Assembly: GCA_002296225.1 (NCBI GenBank)
Contig: DBHR01000105.1
Location: forward strand, 6,522 to 70,521
Direction: 5' to 3'
Length of the DNA: 64,000 nt
Source: Acidobacteria bacterium UBA823
GTDB lineage: Bacteria; Acidobacteriota; Vicinamibacteria; Vicinamibacterales; UBA823
The notes below the pieces were generated by a model. That model ran no database searches and was not told the DNA's origin. It was given only the letters and a program-made list of their open reading frames with translations. Below, piece after piece: positions 38,092-46,538 of the stretch. Position numbers and translations under genes: made by a program. Every line of letters starts with the position of its first letter. Position 1 is the stretch's first letter.

Positions 38092-39183
38092 TTACATGGG
38101 CGGGCGTTCGTTGTAGTAGAAGGTAACAGTGAAGAACGCCTTGTCCGCCGGATACTCTGGCGGCAGAGGCTGGGTCGGGTCCGACGCCAACAGTGCATTG
38201 CGCCCAGACGAGTTGAAGGAATCGGTCGTTGACGGGTCGACTACGGTCACGTCGGTTAACGAGCCGTTCTTGTAAACGTTGAACGTGATTACGGTGTGCC
38301 CCGACCATCCCTTAAGCATCGCTGCGTAGGGCAAAAGCCAGTTGCGCTTAATCTGAGCAATGAACCGCCGGATCCAGGGTCCAAATTCAACGCCCATCGA
38401 ATCAAACTGAATCGATGGACCGAACTGCCCACCTCCACCCTGGGGATTGTCAAAGCTTTCGAAATCAATGTACCGATCGAGATTCTGAATCGCCTCGCCC
38501 AAGGACCCGCCCGATAGGGGCCGGCGACTTTCCGCCGGCGGAATCCGTGACGCCACAGGTGGCAGACCGGCAGCAGTCGCACCTAGTTCAGCTAAGTCGA
38601 ACTGGCCAGAGCCCTCGTCCTCAGCGGTCCCGACCTCGGTTTCGGCGTCAGTAGCCATCTCGGTCTCCTTGGCCTCCCCGTCAGCCAGCGCGGTATCCTC
38701 TTCACCGATTTCACCATCTGGCTGGCCGTCCGCCGAATCCAAGCTTGGCCCATCGCCGCGTGCATCCTCGGCGAGTTCAGGCCTGATGACGAACTCAGGC
38801 GAGTTCCCACGCGCGAACGGCAGCGGGTTCGTCGGAGCGGGTGACCGCTCAGGAGCCATGGCCATACGATCCCGATCGGACAGCACGCCATCATTAGGCG
38901 GCTCTGGCGCTTCGGTATCTATGAGCGGCTGCACGAAGACAAAGCGTCCAGCCTGTCGCTGTTGCATGCGCTGCTGCTCGAGCCTTTGAGCGTCGCGTGA
39001 CTCAGCTTCCTTCTCGCGACGCTCAATCCACTCGTTAACAAATTCCAACCTGGGTAACACCATAAGGAAGAAGATGACGACCAGGGCATGTCCGACAACG
39101 GAAATCAGAAATCCCTCACGGCGCGACATCACGCTGTCGAAGGACGGTGCGTCGGGGCGCAAATCCTCGAACTGGAAGTACAT
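38092..39183 (-). CDS. TonB C-terminal-domain family protein with acidic linker
   Basis: 363 residues. A short cytoplasmic N-terminus leads into one membrane segment at about residues 25-44 (FLISVVGHALVVIFFLMVLP). A charged coil rich in Arg, Glu and Gln follows, and a long periplasmic linker (about residues 85-215) that is strongly acidic (for example EDARGDG, GEIGEEDTALADGE) rather than Pro/Lys-rich. The C-terminus (about 265-363: FIAQIKRNWLLPYA, HTVITFNVYKNGSLTDV) matches the TonB/TolA C-terminal fold. It probably links the inner membrane to an outer-membrane or periplasmic partner. No exbB/exbD or tolQR lies nearby. Confidence 0.8.
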   Translation of the reverse strand: MYFQFEDLRPDAPSFDSVMSRREGFLISVVGHALVVIFFLMVLPRLEFVNEWIERREKEAESRDAQRLEQQRMQQRQAGRFVFVQPLIDTEAPEPPNDGVLSDRDRMAMAPERSPAPTNPLPFARGNSPEFVIRPELAEDARGDGPSLDSADGQPDGEIGEEDTALADGEAKETEMATDAETEVGTAEDEGSGQFDLAELGATAAGLPPVASRIPPAESRRPLSGGSLGEAIQNLDRYIDFESFDNPQGGGGQFGPSIQFDSMGVEFGPWIRRFIAQIKRNWLLPYAAMLKGWSGHTVITFNVYKNGSLTDVTVVDPSTTDSFNSSGRNALLASDPTQPLPPEYPADKAFFTVTFYYNERPPM

Positions 39184-39197
39184 CAGTCGGTTAGACG

Positions 39198-39206
39198 ATT
39201 ATAGCA
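39198..39206 (-). promoter_or_regulatory. Extended -10 promoter candidate for the TonB-like gene
   Basis: On the minus strand TGCTATAAT (39206-39198) is a consensus -10 with extended TG, 14 bases before the ATG at 39183, so the leader would be very short. It lies just beyond the menG stop. Confidence 0.4.
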
Positions 39207-39226
39207 GCCGGTTAGTTTCCCGCCTG

Positions 39227-39955
39227 TCAGGGACGGGTTGCTAGATGTAGGTAAACGACGCCGCAGGTGAGCGAGACCATACGCACCTCGGTGAACCCCA
39301 ACTCGACTAAAAGGGCCGACAGCCTGGCCGGCGGTAGAAAGGCGTGCACAGATGCCGGTAGGTACGCGTAGGCCTCCGGATGGCGCGAGATTAGTCGGCC
39401 CACCCAGGGCAGAAATCGTTCGAAATACCACCCGTATAGCCCTTTAATGATCGGAGTCGACGGCATATTGAACTCAAGAATTGCCAGCCGTCCACCCGGA
39501 CGCAGCACCCGCCGGATCTCGTCACACACCGCCCGAGTGTCGGCGACGTTCCGAATACCAAACCCGATCGTCACCGCATCGGCGGACCCGTCGCACAGCG
39601 GAATGCATGACGCGTCGCCTCGCATCAGTTGGACCAACGCGGTGGCATCGTGGCGCTCTACCTTCTGAGCAGCCAGCTTCAACATCGCGCTGGCAAAATC
39701 GATCCCGATTACCCGTCGCGCGTGCGCCCGCTGCGACTGGACCGCCGCAAGCGCTAAATCGCCTGTCCCGGTACACAGGTCAACAAGTGTCTCCTGTCCG
39801 CTCAATTCGAGCGCCGTGATCGCCTGGACGCGCCACCGCCGATCAAATCCAGCGCTCAGCAAATGGTTGAGGGCATCGTACCGGGGCGCAATCGCGTCGA
39901 ACATGTCCGCTATACGGCGGGCATCCTTCTCTAGGAGATTCTGGCCGCCTGTCAT
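39227..39955 (-). CDS. menG: Demethylmenaquinone methyltransferase (UbiE/MenG)
   Basis: 242 residues. It performs the last step of menaquinone synthesis, methylating demethylmenaquinone with SAM. Seen are MFDAIAPRYDALNHLLSAGFDRRWR, the SAM site LVDLCTGTGDLALAA, and DAVTIGFGIRNVADTRAVCDEIRRVLRPGGR-type sequence. ATG at 39955 overlaps the ubiX stop (ATGA); the GTG at 39964 is less likely. Confidence 0.94.
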   Translation of the reverse strand: MTGGQNLLEKDARRIADMFDAIAPRYDALNHLLSAGFDRRWRVQAITALELSGQETLVDLCTGTGDLALAAVQSQRAHARRVIGIDFASAMLKLAAQKVERHDATALVQLMRGDASCIPLCDGSADAVTIGFGIRNVADTRAVCDEIRRVLRPGGRLAILEFNMPSTPIIKGLYGWYFERFLPWVGRLISRHPEAYAYLPASVHAFLPPARLSALLVELGFTEVRMVSLTCGVVYLHLATRP

Positions 39956-40560
39956 CCCTTCCACGGCGGGTATAGGTCGTGCACCAGTCCAAGCGCCGAC
40001 AAAATCTTGCCAGCCATGAAGTCAGCCAGGTCTTCGAGCCGCTCCGGCTTCTGATAGAACGCAGGCATCGCCGGAAGCACCATCGCACCCGCTTCGGCGC
40101 ATGACACCATATTCCGCAGCTGCGGCAAACTCATAGGGGTCTCGCGTGGCACGAGGATCAGCGGTCTCCGTTCCTTCAGCATTACGTCGGCCGCACGCTC
40201 AACGAGGTTTCTGGATAGCCCGTGGGCTACCCCTGCGAGCGTCTTCATCGAGCACGGCACGATGGCCATCCCTTCACAGCCGTGGCTGCCACTCGCAATG
40301 CCGGCGCCAAGATCTTTGTTAGAGTGCAGTTGCAGGACTCCACGCTCGACGGCTGAGCCGTAGGACCGGCTCAAGTACGGTAGAAGCTTGTCGGCAGGCA
40401 CGCTGAGTTCTTCGGTCAGCAGCCGTCGCCCGAAGTCACTAACGACCAGTTCAACCCGATAACCCCGTTCGAGCAGCGCCGCTAGGGTACGAACAGCGTA
40501 GAGCGCCCCGCTAGCACCGGTAATGGCAACAGCAAGCGACCTGCGCGGCTTATCCGACAT
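39952..40560 (-). CDS. ubiX: Flavin prenyltransferase UbiX
   Basis: 202 residues. UbiX makes prenylated FMN, the cofactor of UbiD-type decarboxylases. VAITGASGALYAVRTLAALLERG, IVPCSMKTLAGVAHGLSRNL and LILVPRETPMSLPQLRNM are diagnostic. Within the futalosine pathway this role is called MqnM. No UbiD (MqnL) partner is in the window. It overlaps the end of ubiA by 11 bases. Confidence 0.93.
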   Translation of the reverse strand: MSDKPRRSLAVAITGASGALYAVRTLAALLERGYRVELVVSDFGRRLLTEELSVPADKLLPYLSRSYGSAVERGVLQLHSNKDLGAGIASGSHGCEGMAIVPCSMKTLAGVAHGLSRNLVERAADVMLKERRPLILVPRETPMSLPQLRNMVSCAEAGAMVLPAMPAFYQKPERLEDLADFMAGKILSALGLVHDLYPPWKG

Positions 40561-41404
40561 AAACAGCCACCGCGGTGGTCGCAAGATAGAGAAATCCTAC
40601 GTAGCCGTTCAAGTCGAACGCCGCCTTTACCCGAGACAGATCGTCCGCGCGTACGAGCGACTGCTCGTAGACCAGCAGCGTGGCCACCGCACCTACACCA
40701 AACAGATACACTGGCCCCAACCCAGTGACCGTAGCGAGCGCCACGAGCGCCACGACAGTTAGGACGTGCATCCCACGCGAGATCCACAGTGCCCGAGGCA
40801 CCCCGAACCTGACTGGAATCGATCGCAAACCCTGATTCCGATCGAAGTCAATATCCTGGCACGCATATAGCACGTCAAAGCCCGCAACCCACATACCGAT
40901 CGCCACGCCCAGTAGCCAGGGCTCCCAACCGGCGCGTCCACCCGCGGCAAGCCAACCGCCGACTGGCGCGACCGCCATGGCGAGCCCGAGGAACAGTTGC
41001 GTATAGGCAGTGTAACGCTTCGCCACCGAATACCAGAAAACGATTACCAACGCGACGGGTGACAGGGCAAAACAGAGCGCCGAAATCTTCCAGGTAACAC
41101 CAACGAACACGAGCGACCAACACCCTACAAAGACCGTTGCCTGTAAATTGGAGATCGTACCGCGAGGCATCTCCCGCGCCACGGTGCGTGGATTCAGTGC
41201 GTCATACCGCGCATCGAGCAGGCGATTAAAACCCATGGCGGCAGCGCGCGCGGACACCATCGCAGCGATGATCCAGCCCACCCGGCCTAGCGTCACGGGC
41301 GTATACCGCGACGCGAACAGCACGCCGACCAGAGCGAATGGCAACGCGAAGACTGAATGGCTGAACCGCACGAAGGAGGCATACGTGCGCAGCCGTTTCA
41401 ACAT
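40550..41404 (-). CDS. ubiA: UbiA-family prenyltransferase (MqnP-like)
   Basis: 284 residues. A polytopic membrane prenyltransferase. The two Asp-rich motifs are NRLLDARYDALNP and CQDIDFDRNQG. In this block it probably prenylates the naphthoate product of the futalosine branch (the MqnP role) rather than 4-hydroxybenzoate. ATG at 41404 has an AAGGAG 9 bases upstream. Several hydrophobic segments are visible (FALPFALVGVLFAS, LFLGLAMAVAPVGGWLAAGG). Confidence 0.9.
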   Translation of the reverse strand: MLKRLRTYASFVRFSHSVFALPFALVGVLFASRYTPVTLGRVGWIIAAMVSARAAAMGFNRLLDARYDALNPRTVAREMPRGTISNLQATVFVGCWSLVFVGVTWKISALCFALSPVALVIVFWYSVAKRYTAYTQLFLGLAMAVAPVGGWLAAGGRAGWEPWLLGVAIGMWVAGFDVLYACQDIDFDRNQGLRSIPVRFGVPRALWISRGMHVLTVVALVALATVTGLGPVYLFGVGAVATLLVYEQSLVRADDLSRVKAAFDLNGYVGFLYLATTAVAVYVG

Positions 41405-41452
41405 CGACAAACTCTCCTTAGTGTTCGCGCATGGCGACGGGTCGCCGAACGC

Positions 41453-42670
41453 CTACACCGCGTCATCGAGCCAAGTGATCTGCGAAGGCTCGATGCCTCC
41501 GAGCAGATACTCTTCCACATCATAGACCGCCTCGGGTAGCGTCACGGCGATCAGGTCCGCGCGCTTCCCCGGCTCGATCGTGCCGAACGCGTCGTCCCAG
41601 CGTAGCGCCCGCGCACCTTCGATCGTCGCGCTCGCGAGCAACGACGCGGCTGGCACGTCGGGCGCGAGCTTTCGTAGCCTCGCGAGCTCAGCGAAGAGGC
41701 TTAGGTTAGGCGCGCTGGCTAAGCTGTCCGTGCCAACCGCCAGCCGGATACCCGACTCCAAGAAGCGCTGAACAGGTGGCGTGCCCGCCCCCGTCAATGC
41801 GTTGCTGCGTGGACACGTCACCAACGTCATCCCTCGGCGCGCCAGCTTGGCAAGATCACCCGCGGTTAATTGCACGCCGTGCACAACGATGACCAGTGGG
41901 TCGAGCCACCCCACCTGTTCGAGAAACTCAACTGGACCGCACGCAGGCACTTGCCAGGACGGGTTCCAGACGCCGAGCCGCTCGAGTAGTTGCCGCCAAG
42001 GCCCGCTGCCATCAGCGAGAAACGCTAATTCCTCAGACGATTCGGCGAGGTGCACAACCAGCGGAGCTTCTGGATACCTTGTGCTTAACTCCCGTCGCAG
42101 CGCCTCGAACAGCGCAGGCGCCACCGAGTAGGGTGCATGCGCGGCCACGCTGACCCGCACGCCAGCGTCATCACTCGACAGATTGATCGCCTCGACCGCG
42201 GAACGCGCCTGCGCATCGGGATCTGGGGGATTGAATCCTAGGATCTCGTGGAAGACTACGGCCGACAGTGACGCTCGCTGCAGCGGTTCCACCGTCGCTA
42301 GCGTGTTACTAATATCGCCGACGAGGGCTGTGCCGTGGCACCGCAATTCGACGATGGCCGCATCGATGGCCATGCACGTCTCGGCACCGATATCCCGGCG
42401 CGCAGTGAGTAAACTGTCGACCCATTCGGGCATCGCTGCGGCCGGAGCAATACGGTCCCGGAGTGCCGAGAGCTCAAGGTGTGTGTGCGCATTGACGAGG
42501 CCGGGCAACACTACGACTGAACCAAGGTCGAGTTCGGTTCCGTTCGTGGCACCAGCATCCAAGGAGGCGGACCCGATCGACACAATGCGTCCCTGGTCGA
42601 GCGTGAGGCTGGCGTTCCGAATCGGAGGCCCGGCGATAGGTAGGGCCCACGCAGCACGGTAGCGACGCAT
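41453..42670 (-). CDS. mqnF: Amidohydrolase, probable aminodeoxyfutalosine deaminase (MqnF-like)
   Basis: 405 residues. An AHS-fold metal-dependent deaminase: the HxH metal motif in LPGLVNAHTHLELSALRD, AAHAPYSVAPALF, VHLAESSEEL and the catalytic Asp in VGTDSLASAPNLSLFAEL. The family includes SAH, guanine and aminodeoxyfutalosine deaminases. The location between mqnC and ubiA, with no other deaminase in the operon, points to 6-amino-6-deoxyfutalosine as substrate, an inference. Confidence 0.8.
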   Translation of the reverse strand: MRRYRAAWALPIAGPPIRNASLTLDQGRIVSIGSASLDAGATNGTELDLGSVVVLPGLVNAHTHLELSALRDRIAPAAAMPEWVDSLLTARRDIGAETCMAIDAAIVELRCHGTALVGDISNTLATVEPLQRASLSAVVFHEILGFNPPDPDAQARSAVEAINLSSDDAGVRVSVAAHAPYSVAPALFEALRRELSTRYPEAPLVVHLAESSEELAFLADGSGPWRQLLERLGVWNPSWQVPACGPVEFLEQVGWLDPLVIVVHGVQLTAGDLAKLARRGMTLVTCPRSNALTGAGTPPVQRFLESGIRLAVGTDSLASAPNLSLFAELARLRKLAPDVPAASLLASATIEGARALRWDDAFGTIEPGKRADLIAVTLPEAVYDVEEYLLGGIEPSQITWLDDAV

Positions 42671-42685
42671 CGCGGCGGGGACTCT

Positions 42686-43906
42686 CTAGCGCGGGGCGCG
42701 GGCTCGCTTCCCAGCCGGCGTCCTAGCACGATATTGCACGAGCTCTTTCGGCACCGAGTGGTCGCCGGCAGCCCTAGCTTCCGCGAGCGTGGTCATCCGC
42801 GGAACATCGCGCTGGCGTACAATCGGATCCCCGAGCACGTCGTAGTGCATGTTCCGCCGTTTTGGTATAAAGCCCGCGTTTTCGATGTTCCTCACGATTT
42901 CGAGTTCATCCATGCAGAAGGTAGCACCAGCCGCCCGCACGACGTTTTCTTCGATCATGACGCTACCCATGTCGTTCGCACCGTACGAGAGACTGAGCTG
43001 CCCCACCTTGCCTCCTTGGGTAACCCACGATGCTTGCAGGTTCTCGACGTTGTCGAGTACGAGCCGCGCCAGAGCTAATGTACGCAGGTATTCCACACCC
43101 GTCGCCTCTGTCCCACCGCGTTTAGTGTTAGACGGTTGAAAACTCCAGGCGATGAACGCCGTGAACCCTCCAGTCTCATCCTGGAGCTCGCGAACGCGCA
43201 TCAGATGCTCAATGCGCTCGTCCAAATGCTCAACCGTGCCGTACATCATCGTCACCGTAGTCCTGAGCCCGGCACGATGAGCGTCCCGCATCACACTCAG
43301 CCATTCGTCAGTCGACGCCTTGCTGTAGCAGTTCAGTTCCCGCCGCACTCGATCGACGAGAATCTCAGCACCGCCTCCGGGAATGCTGTCAAGGCCGGCA
43401 TCCATAAGCCGCCTGATGATCAACGGCACGTCTAGCTGACTGAGATGGGAGAGATGGATAATCTCAGGCGGAGATAGCGCATGCAATCGAAACGACGGAT
43501 ACCGCGCCTTGACCGCGCGGAATAAGTCTTCGTACCACTCCAGTGGAAGGTCCGGGTTGTGTCCGCCCTGCAGCAGCAACTGTTCGCCGCCGACCGCGAT
43601 AGTCTCGTCAATCTTTCGAAATAATTCGTCAAAGCCAACAACGTAGCCTTCGTCGGATCCCACAGGGCGATAGAACGCACAAAAATTACACCTCGCCACA
43701 CATACGTTGGTGTAGTTGACGTTTCGATCGATGATGTAAGTGACGATTCCAGATGGATGACGGCACGCACGCGCCTCGCCAGCCAGCCGACCGAGGAGAT
43801 GCGTCGACGCCTGCTCGTAGAGTGTCAGGGCTTCCGCGCGGTTCAGGCGACCGCCACCGCTCACCTTTCGCGCGACCGCGTCGACGCCCCGTGGATTCTC
43901 AGTCAC
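42686..43906 (-). CDS. mqnC: Cyclic dehypoxanthine futalosine synthase
   Basis: 406 residues. A radical SAM enzyme that cyclises dehypoxanthine futalosine. The cluster motif is CVARCNFCAF (CxxxCxxC). Other marks are NYTNVCVARC, LLLQGGHNPDLPLEWYEDLF, SIPGGGAEILVDRVRREL, MMYGTVEHLDERIEHL and FQPSNTKR. The start is GTG at 43906, overlapping the mqnA stop (GTGA). It sets the benchmark for the neighbouring mqnE-like gene, which shares the fold but lacks the cysteine motif. Confidence 0.95.
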   Translation of the reverse strand: MTENPRGVDAVARKVSGGGRLNRAEALTLYEQASTHLLGRLAGEARACRHPSGIVTYIIDRNVNYTNVCVARCNFCAFYRPVGSDEGYVVGFDELFRKIDETIAVGGEQLLLQGGHNPDLPLEWYEDLFRAVKARYPSFRLHALSPPEIIHLSHLSQLDVPLIIRRLMDAGLDSIPGGGAEILVDRVRRELNCYSKASTDEWLSVMRDAHRAGLRTTVTMMYGTVEHLDERIEHLMRVRELQDETGGFTAFIAWSFQPSNTKRGGTEATGVEYLRTLALARLVLDNVENLQASWVTQGGKVGQLSLSYGANDMGSVMIEENVVRAAGATFCMDELEIVRNIENAGFIPKRRNMHYDVLGDPIVRQRDVPRMTTLAEARAAGDHSVPKELVQYRARTPAGKRARAPR

Positions 43907-44694
43907 GGTTCGTAGTACTTCACCGGCGGTAGCACCTGAACGACGCGCTGGTCCTTCGCCGCTTCGAGGAACTTCTTGAGCCCAGCCCGTGCCGAGTCGT
44001 CGAGCGTAAAGCTGATGTTGTCACGAAGATAATCCACCGCAACCTCAACCTTGTCTTCGTCGCCCTCACAAAATTCAGTTGCGATGGCATCGCTGGCCAA
44101 GACGCCAGCGTCCCGGGCAGCGGTCAACGCGACGATATCCTCAGGCCCGATCACTCCCGGCCGCCCTGCCCAAAAGGCCCAGACAAACGGCAGATTTGTC
44201 ATCGCCGTCCATTCTTCACCGAGGTCGGTCTTCTCAATTCCCAACGCATCATGGTCAGTGAAGAGCGCAGCGTCGCCTATGAGGAGTGCAGCATCACACC
44301 GCGTGAGCATCGACTTAATGTCTGGTGGCAACGTCACGAACTTCGGCTCAATGTCGAACGACTGAGCACAGAGCACGCGCAGCAACGCCACGGACGTTCG
44401 GGAACTACTGTCGACCGCAATCGACCGCACTGCCGTAATCGGACGGTCAGCAAAAACGGCCACCGAGGCCACCCGACCAGTCGACGAGATCGCCACGTTT
44501 GGCACAACACGATAGTCGGGCCGCTGCGTGACTTCAATTGACGGAATCAGTCCGAGGTCGACCGAGCCGTCATGCAGTAACGCAGCGCATTTCGACGGAA
44601 CGTCGAACCGCAGCGAGAACCTGTCGGGCTGCCGATCGAGGCCGTGCACTAACGGTCGCGCATTCAAGTAGGCTACAGCTCCCAGCCGAATCAT
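43903..44694 (-). CDS. mqnA: Chorismate dehydratase
   Basis: 263 residues. MqnA converts chorismate to 3-[(1-carboxyvinyl)oxy]benzoate, the first step of the futalosine route. RLGAVAYLNARPLVHGL at the N-terminus, DLGLIPSIEV, SSRTSVALLRVLC, ALLIGDAALF and TNLPFVWAFWAGRPG are diagnostic. ATG at 44694 overlaps the stop of the mqnE-like gene (ATGA). Confidence 0.94.
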   Translation of the reverse strand: MIRLGAVAYLNARPLVHGLDRQPDRFSLRFDVPSKCAALLHDGSVDLGLIPSIEVTQRPDYRVVPNVAISSTGRVASVAVFADRPITAVRSIAVDSSSRTSVALLRVLCAQSFDIEPKFVTLPPDIKSMLTRCDAALLIGDAALFTDHDALGIEKTDLGEEWTAMTNLPFVWAFWAGRPGVIGPEDIVALTAARDAGVLASDAIATEFCEGDEDKVEVAVDYLRDNISFTLDDSARAGLKKFLEAAKDQRVVQVLPPVKYYEP

Positions 44695-45599
44695 CGCGTC
44701 ACATCCTCGAAGCAGCCATCCCTCTCCACTGGCACAAACGATGCGGCTCGGATGTTCCTCCGAACCTCCTCCAGCGGCGTCCGTCGCGGACCCAACTTGC
44801 CGGTATCAACAGCTGGCAGGGCATCAATGTCGTCAGCGCCAAACATCAGCGCGACCTGCGCCAATTTCGCACCGTGTAACGCCCAGTCGACTTGGATCGA
44901 GTCGATATTGTCAACCAGCAGACGCGCCAGCGCAACCTGCCGCACATCATCGTAACCGGTCGGTAACTCCGCCCCAGGCTCGGCCGCAGCGTCCGCACGA
45001 GGCAGCGGTGCGAATGCCCAAACCGCCCGCGCGGGCAGCGACCAACCGGCTACGGCCCGCACACATCCGAGCCTAGCATCGCCACACGCCTCGTGTATCG
45101 TGACGCGGGCAACCGCTAGCCCAGCAGCCACAACGGCGCTCACTGCAGGTTCGGGATTCGGCGTGCGTTCCACAACGAGTTCCGAAACAGCCGAGAGACC
45201 TGCCGCGCGCAGACCGGTCAGCGAACGCTCAAGCGCGGCCGTGTCCCCGCCAGACACCGCCAAGAGGTCATGGAGAGCGAATCCCGTCACAGGCACGCCT
45301 GCACCGGCGACCACACGTACCGCTGCCTCCGCTTCTTCGGGCGACTCCGGCACGCCGGTCACACGGATCTCCCGCGCCTGCCCCTTAATCTCCCTCCACG
45401 CCGGCCTCTGCACGGGAACTTTGGCAACACGCACGAACGTCGTAGCCTCACTGTGCCGGGCTCGCCGCACGTCATCGGCGAGCGTACCCAACAAGAACAG
45501 ATCGGTCGTCGATGCCAGGACGCGCAGCTGCTCATCGTCAAGCCGACCGCCAGCGGCCAGCCCGGCGCGAAGCTCCTCCAACACCACCTCGTCAGACAT
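44691..45599 (-). CDS. Aminofutalosine synthase (MqnE)-like protein lacking the radical SAM cysteine motif
   Basis: 302 residues. The N-terminus has the LGTLADDVRRARHSEATTFVR-type entry of the MqnE/MqnC/CofH family. At the place where MqnC has the cluster (NYTNVCVARCNFC), this protein goes straight from VRVAKVPVQRPAW to REIRVTGVPESPEEAEAAV. Only three cysteines remain, none in CxxxCxxC. The C-terminal part still matches MqnE: LVDNIDSIQVDWALHGAKLAQ, LMFGADDIDAL and ASFVPVERD. The frame is intact and overlaps both mqnA (ATGA) and the gfo/idh gene (8 bases), so it is not an obvious pseudogene. It may be a non-radical paralogue, a partner or a substrate-binding remnant; where the real MqnE activity lies is open. 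ATG at 45599 was chosen over a start at 45632. Confidence 0.8.
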   Translation of the reverse strand: MSDEVVLEELRAGLAAGGRLDDEQLRVLASTTDLFLLGTLADDVRRARHSEATTFVRVAKVPVQRPAWREIKGQAREIRVTGVPESPEEAEAAVRVVAGAGVPVTGFALHDLLAVSGGDTAALERSLTGLRAAGLSAVSELVVERTPNPEPAVSAVVAAGLAVARVTIHEACGDARLGCVRAVAGWSLPARAVWAFAPLPRADAAAEPGAELPTGYDDVRQVALARLLVDNIDSIQVDWALHGAKLAQVALMFGADDIDALPAVDTGKLGPRRTPLEEVRRNIRAASFVPVERDGCFEDVTR

Positions 45600-46533
45600 G
45601 GCGCGCGATCTGCTCCGTGATCCGCTCGGCAAGCATCAAGGCACGGCGCCCTTGCTCCCCCGATACCCCTGGGTCGCGCCCATGACGCACCGCAAGAATG
45701 AAATCGGCAAGTTCGCGCTCAAGCGGTTCTCCGGTTGTTACCTCGAGCTTGCCACCCTCAATCGTCGGCTTACCTGCATCGTCAATTTTGAGTCGCCACG
45801 CCTCGGCTTGCTGCGTTGCATAATCCACTGACAGATAGGCACCGGATTGGAAAAATCTAATCTTCCGCACGCGGTCGCGACTGATGCGGCTAGCGGTCAG
45901 GTTCGCGATACAACCAGACTCGAACCGAAGCCGCGCATTCGCGATGTCAACGCGGTCGCTCAAGATTGGCACGCCGACCGCTTCGATCGACACTGGGTCG
46001 GAGTCGAGCACGCCGACGATGACGTCGAGGTCATGAATCATCACGTCGAACACAACGTCAATGTCTAGGCTTCGCGACGGAAAGGATCCAAGTCGATGGA
46101 CCTCAATGAACTTCGGCTTGTCGATGAGCTGCGAGACAGCGACTAGAGCTGGATTGAAGCGTTCGGTGTGACCAACCGCGAGACACGCACCCGAACCCGC
46201 TGACGCAGCCAGCATCTCGTTGGCCTCGGTAACGCTACTCGCCATCGGTTTCTCGACGAGCACCGGCACACCGGCATCAAGAAACGGCTTTGCAATCTCT
46301 AGGTGCTTCTTGGTAGGAACCGCGACGGTCACAGCATCCACACGGCCTTGGAGTGCGCCGACATCGGTCTCGGCTGCTGCCGAAGTTCCGTGAACAGCCT
46401 GAAGCGCCCGGTCCCGGTCGATATCGACGGCGGCCACGAGCTCTACATCCGGCGACGACGACAAAATTCTGGCGTGGTGACGGCCCACGTGGCCAACACC
46501 CACGACCGCGACACGTAGCGAACAATTCCTCAC
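45592..46533 (-). CDS. Gfo/Idh/MocA family NAD-dependent oxidoreductase
   Basis: 313 residues. Rossmann N-terminus VAVVGVGHVGRHHARIL, the catalytic-lysine motif VLVEKPMASS and GHTERFNPALVAV place it in the Gfo/Idh/MocA family. It follows lpxI by 5 bases and is downstream of fabZ-lpxA, so a nucleotide-sugar substrate connected with lipid A is likely. GnnA, which oxidises UDP-GlcNAc for 3-amino lipid A, is one candidate, but no gnnB-type aminotransferase is in the window. Start is GTG at 46533. Confidence 0.85.
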   Translation of the reverse strand: MRNCSLRVAVVGVGHVGRHHARILSSSPDVELVAAVDIDRDRALQAVHGTSAAAETDVGALQGRVDAVTVAVPTKKHLEIAKPFLDAGVPVLVEKPMASSVTEANEMLAASAGSGACLAVGHTERFNPALVAVSQLIDKPKFIEVHRLGSFPSRSLDIDVVFDVMIHDLDVIVGVLDSDPVSIEAVGVPILSDRVDIANARLRFESGCIANLTASRISRDRVRKIRFFQSGAYLSVDYATQQAEAWRLKIDDAGKPTIEGGKLEVTTGEPLERELADFILAVRHGRDPGVSGEQGRRALMLAERITEQIARHV

Positions 46534-46538
46534 CTGCC

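Noticed and set aside
44691..45599. Calling the mqnE-like gene a pseudogene
   Set aside because: The frame is uninterrupted, keeps family blocks and overlaps both neighbours, so it is reported as a coding gene with a lost motif.
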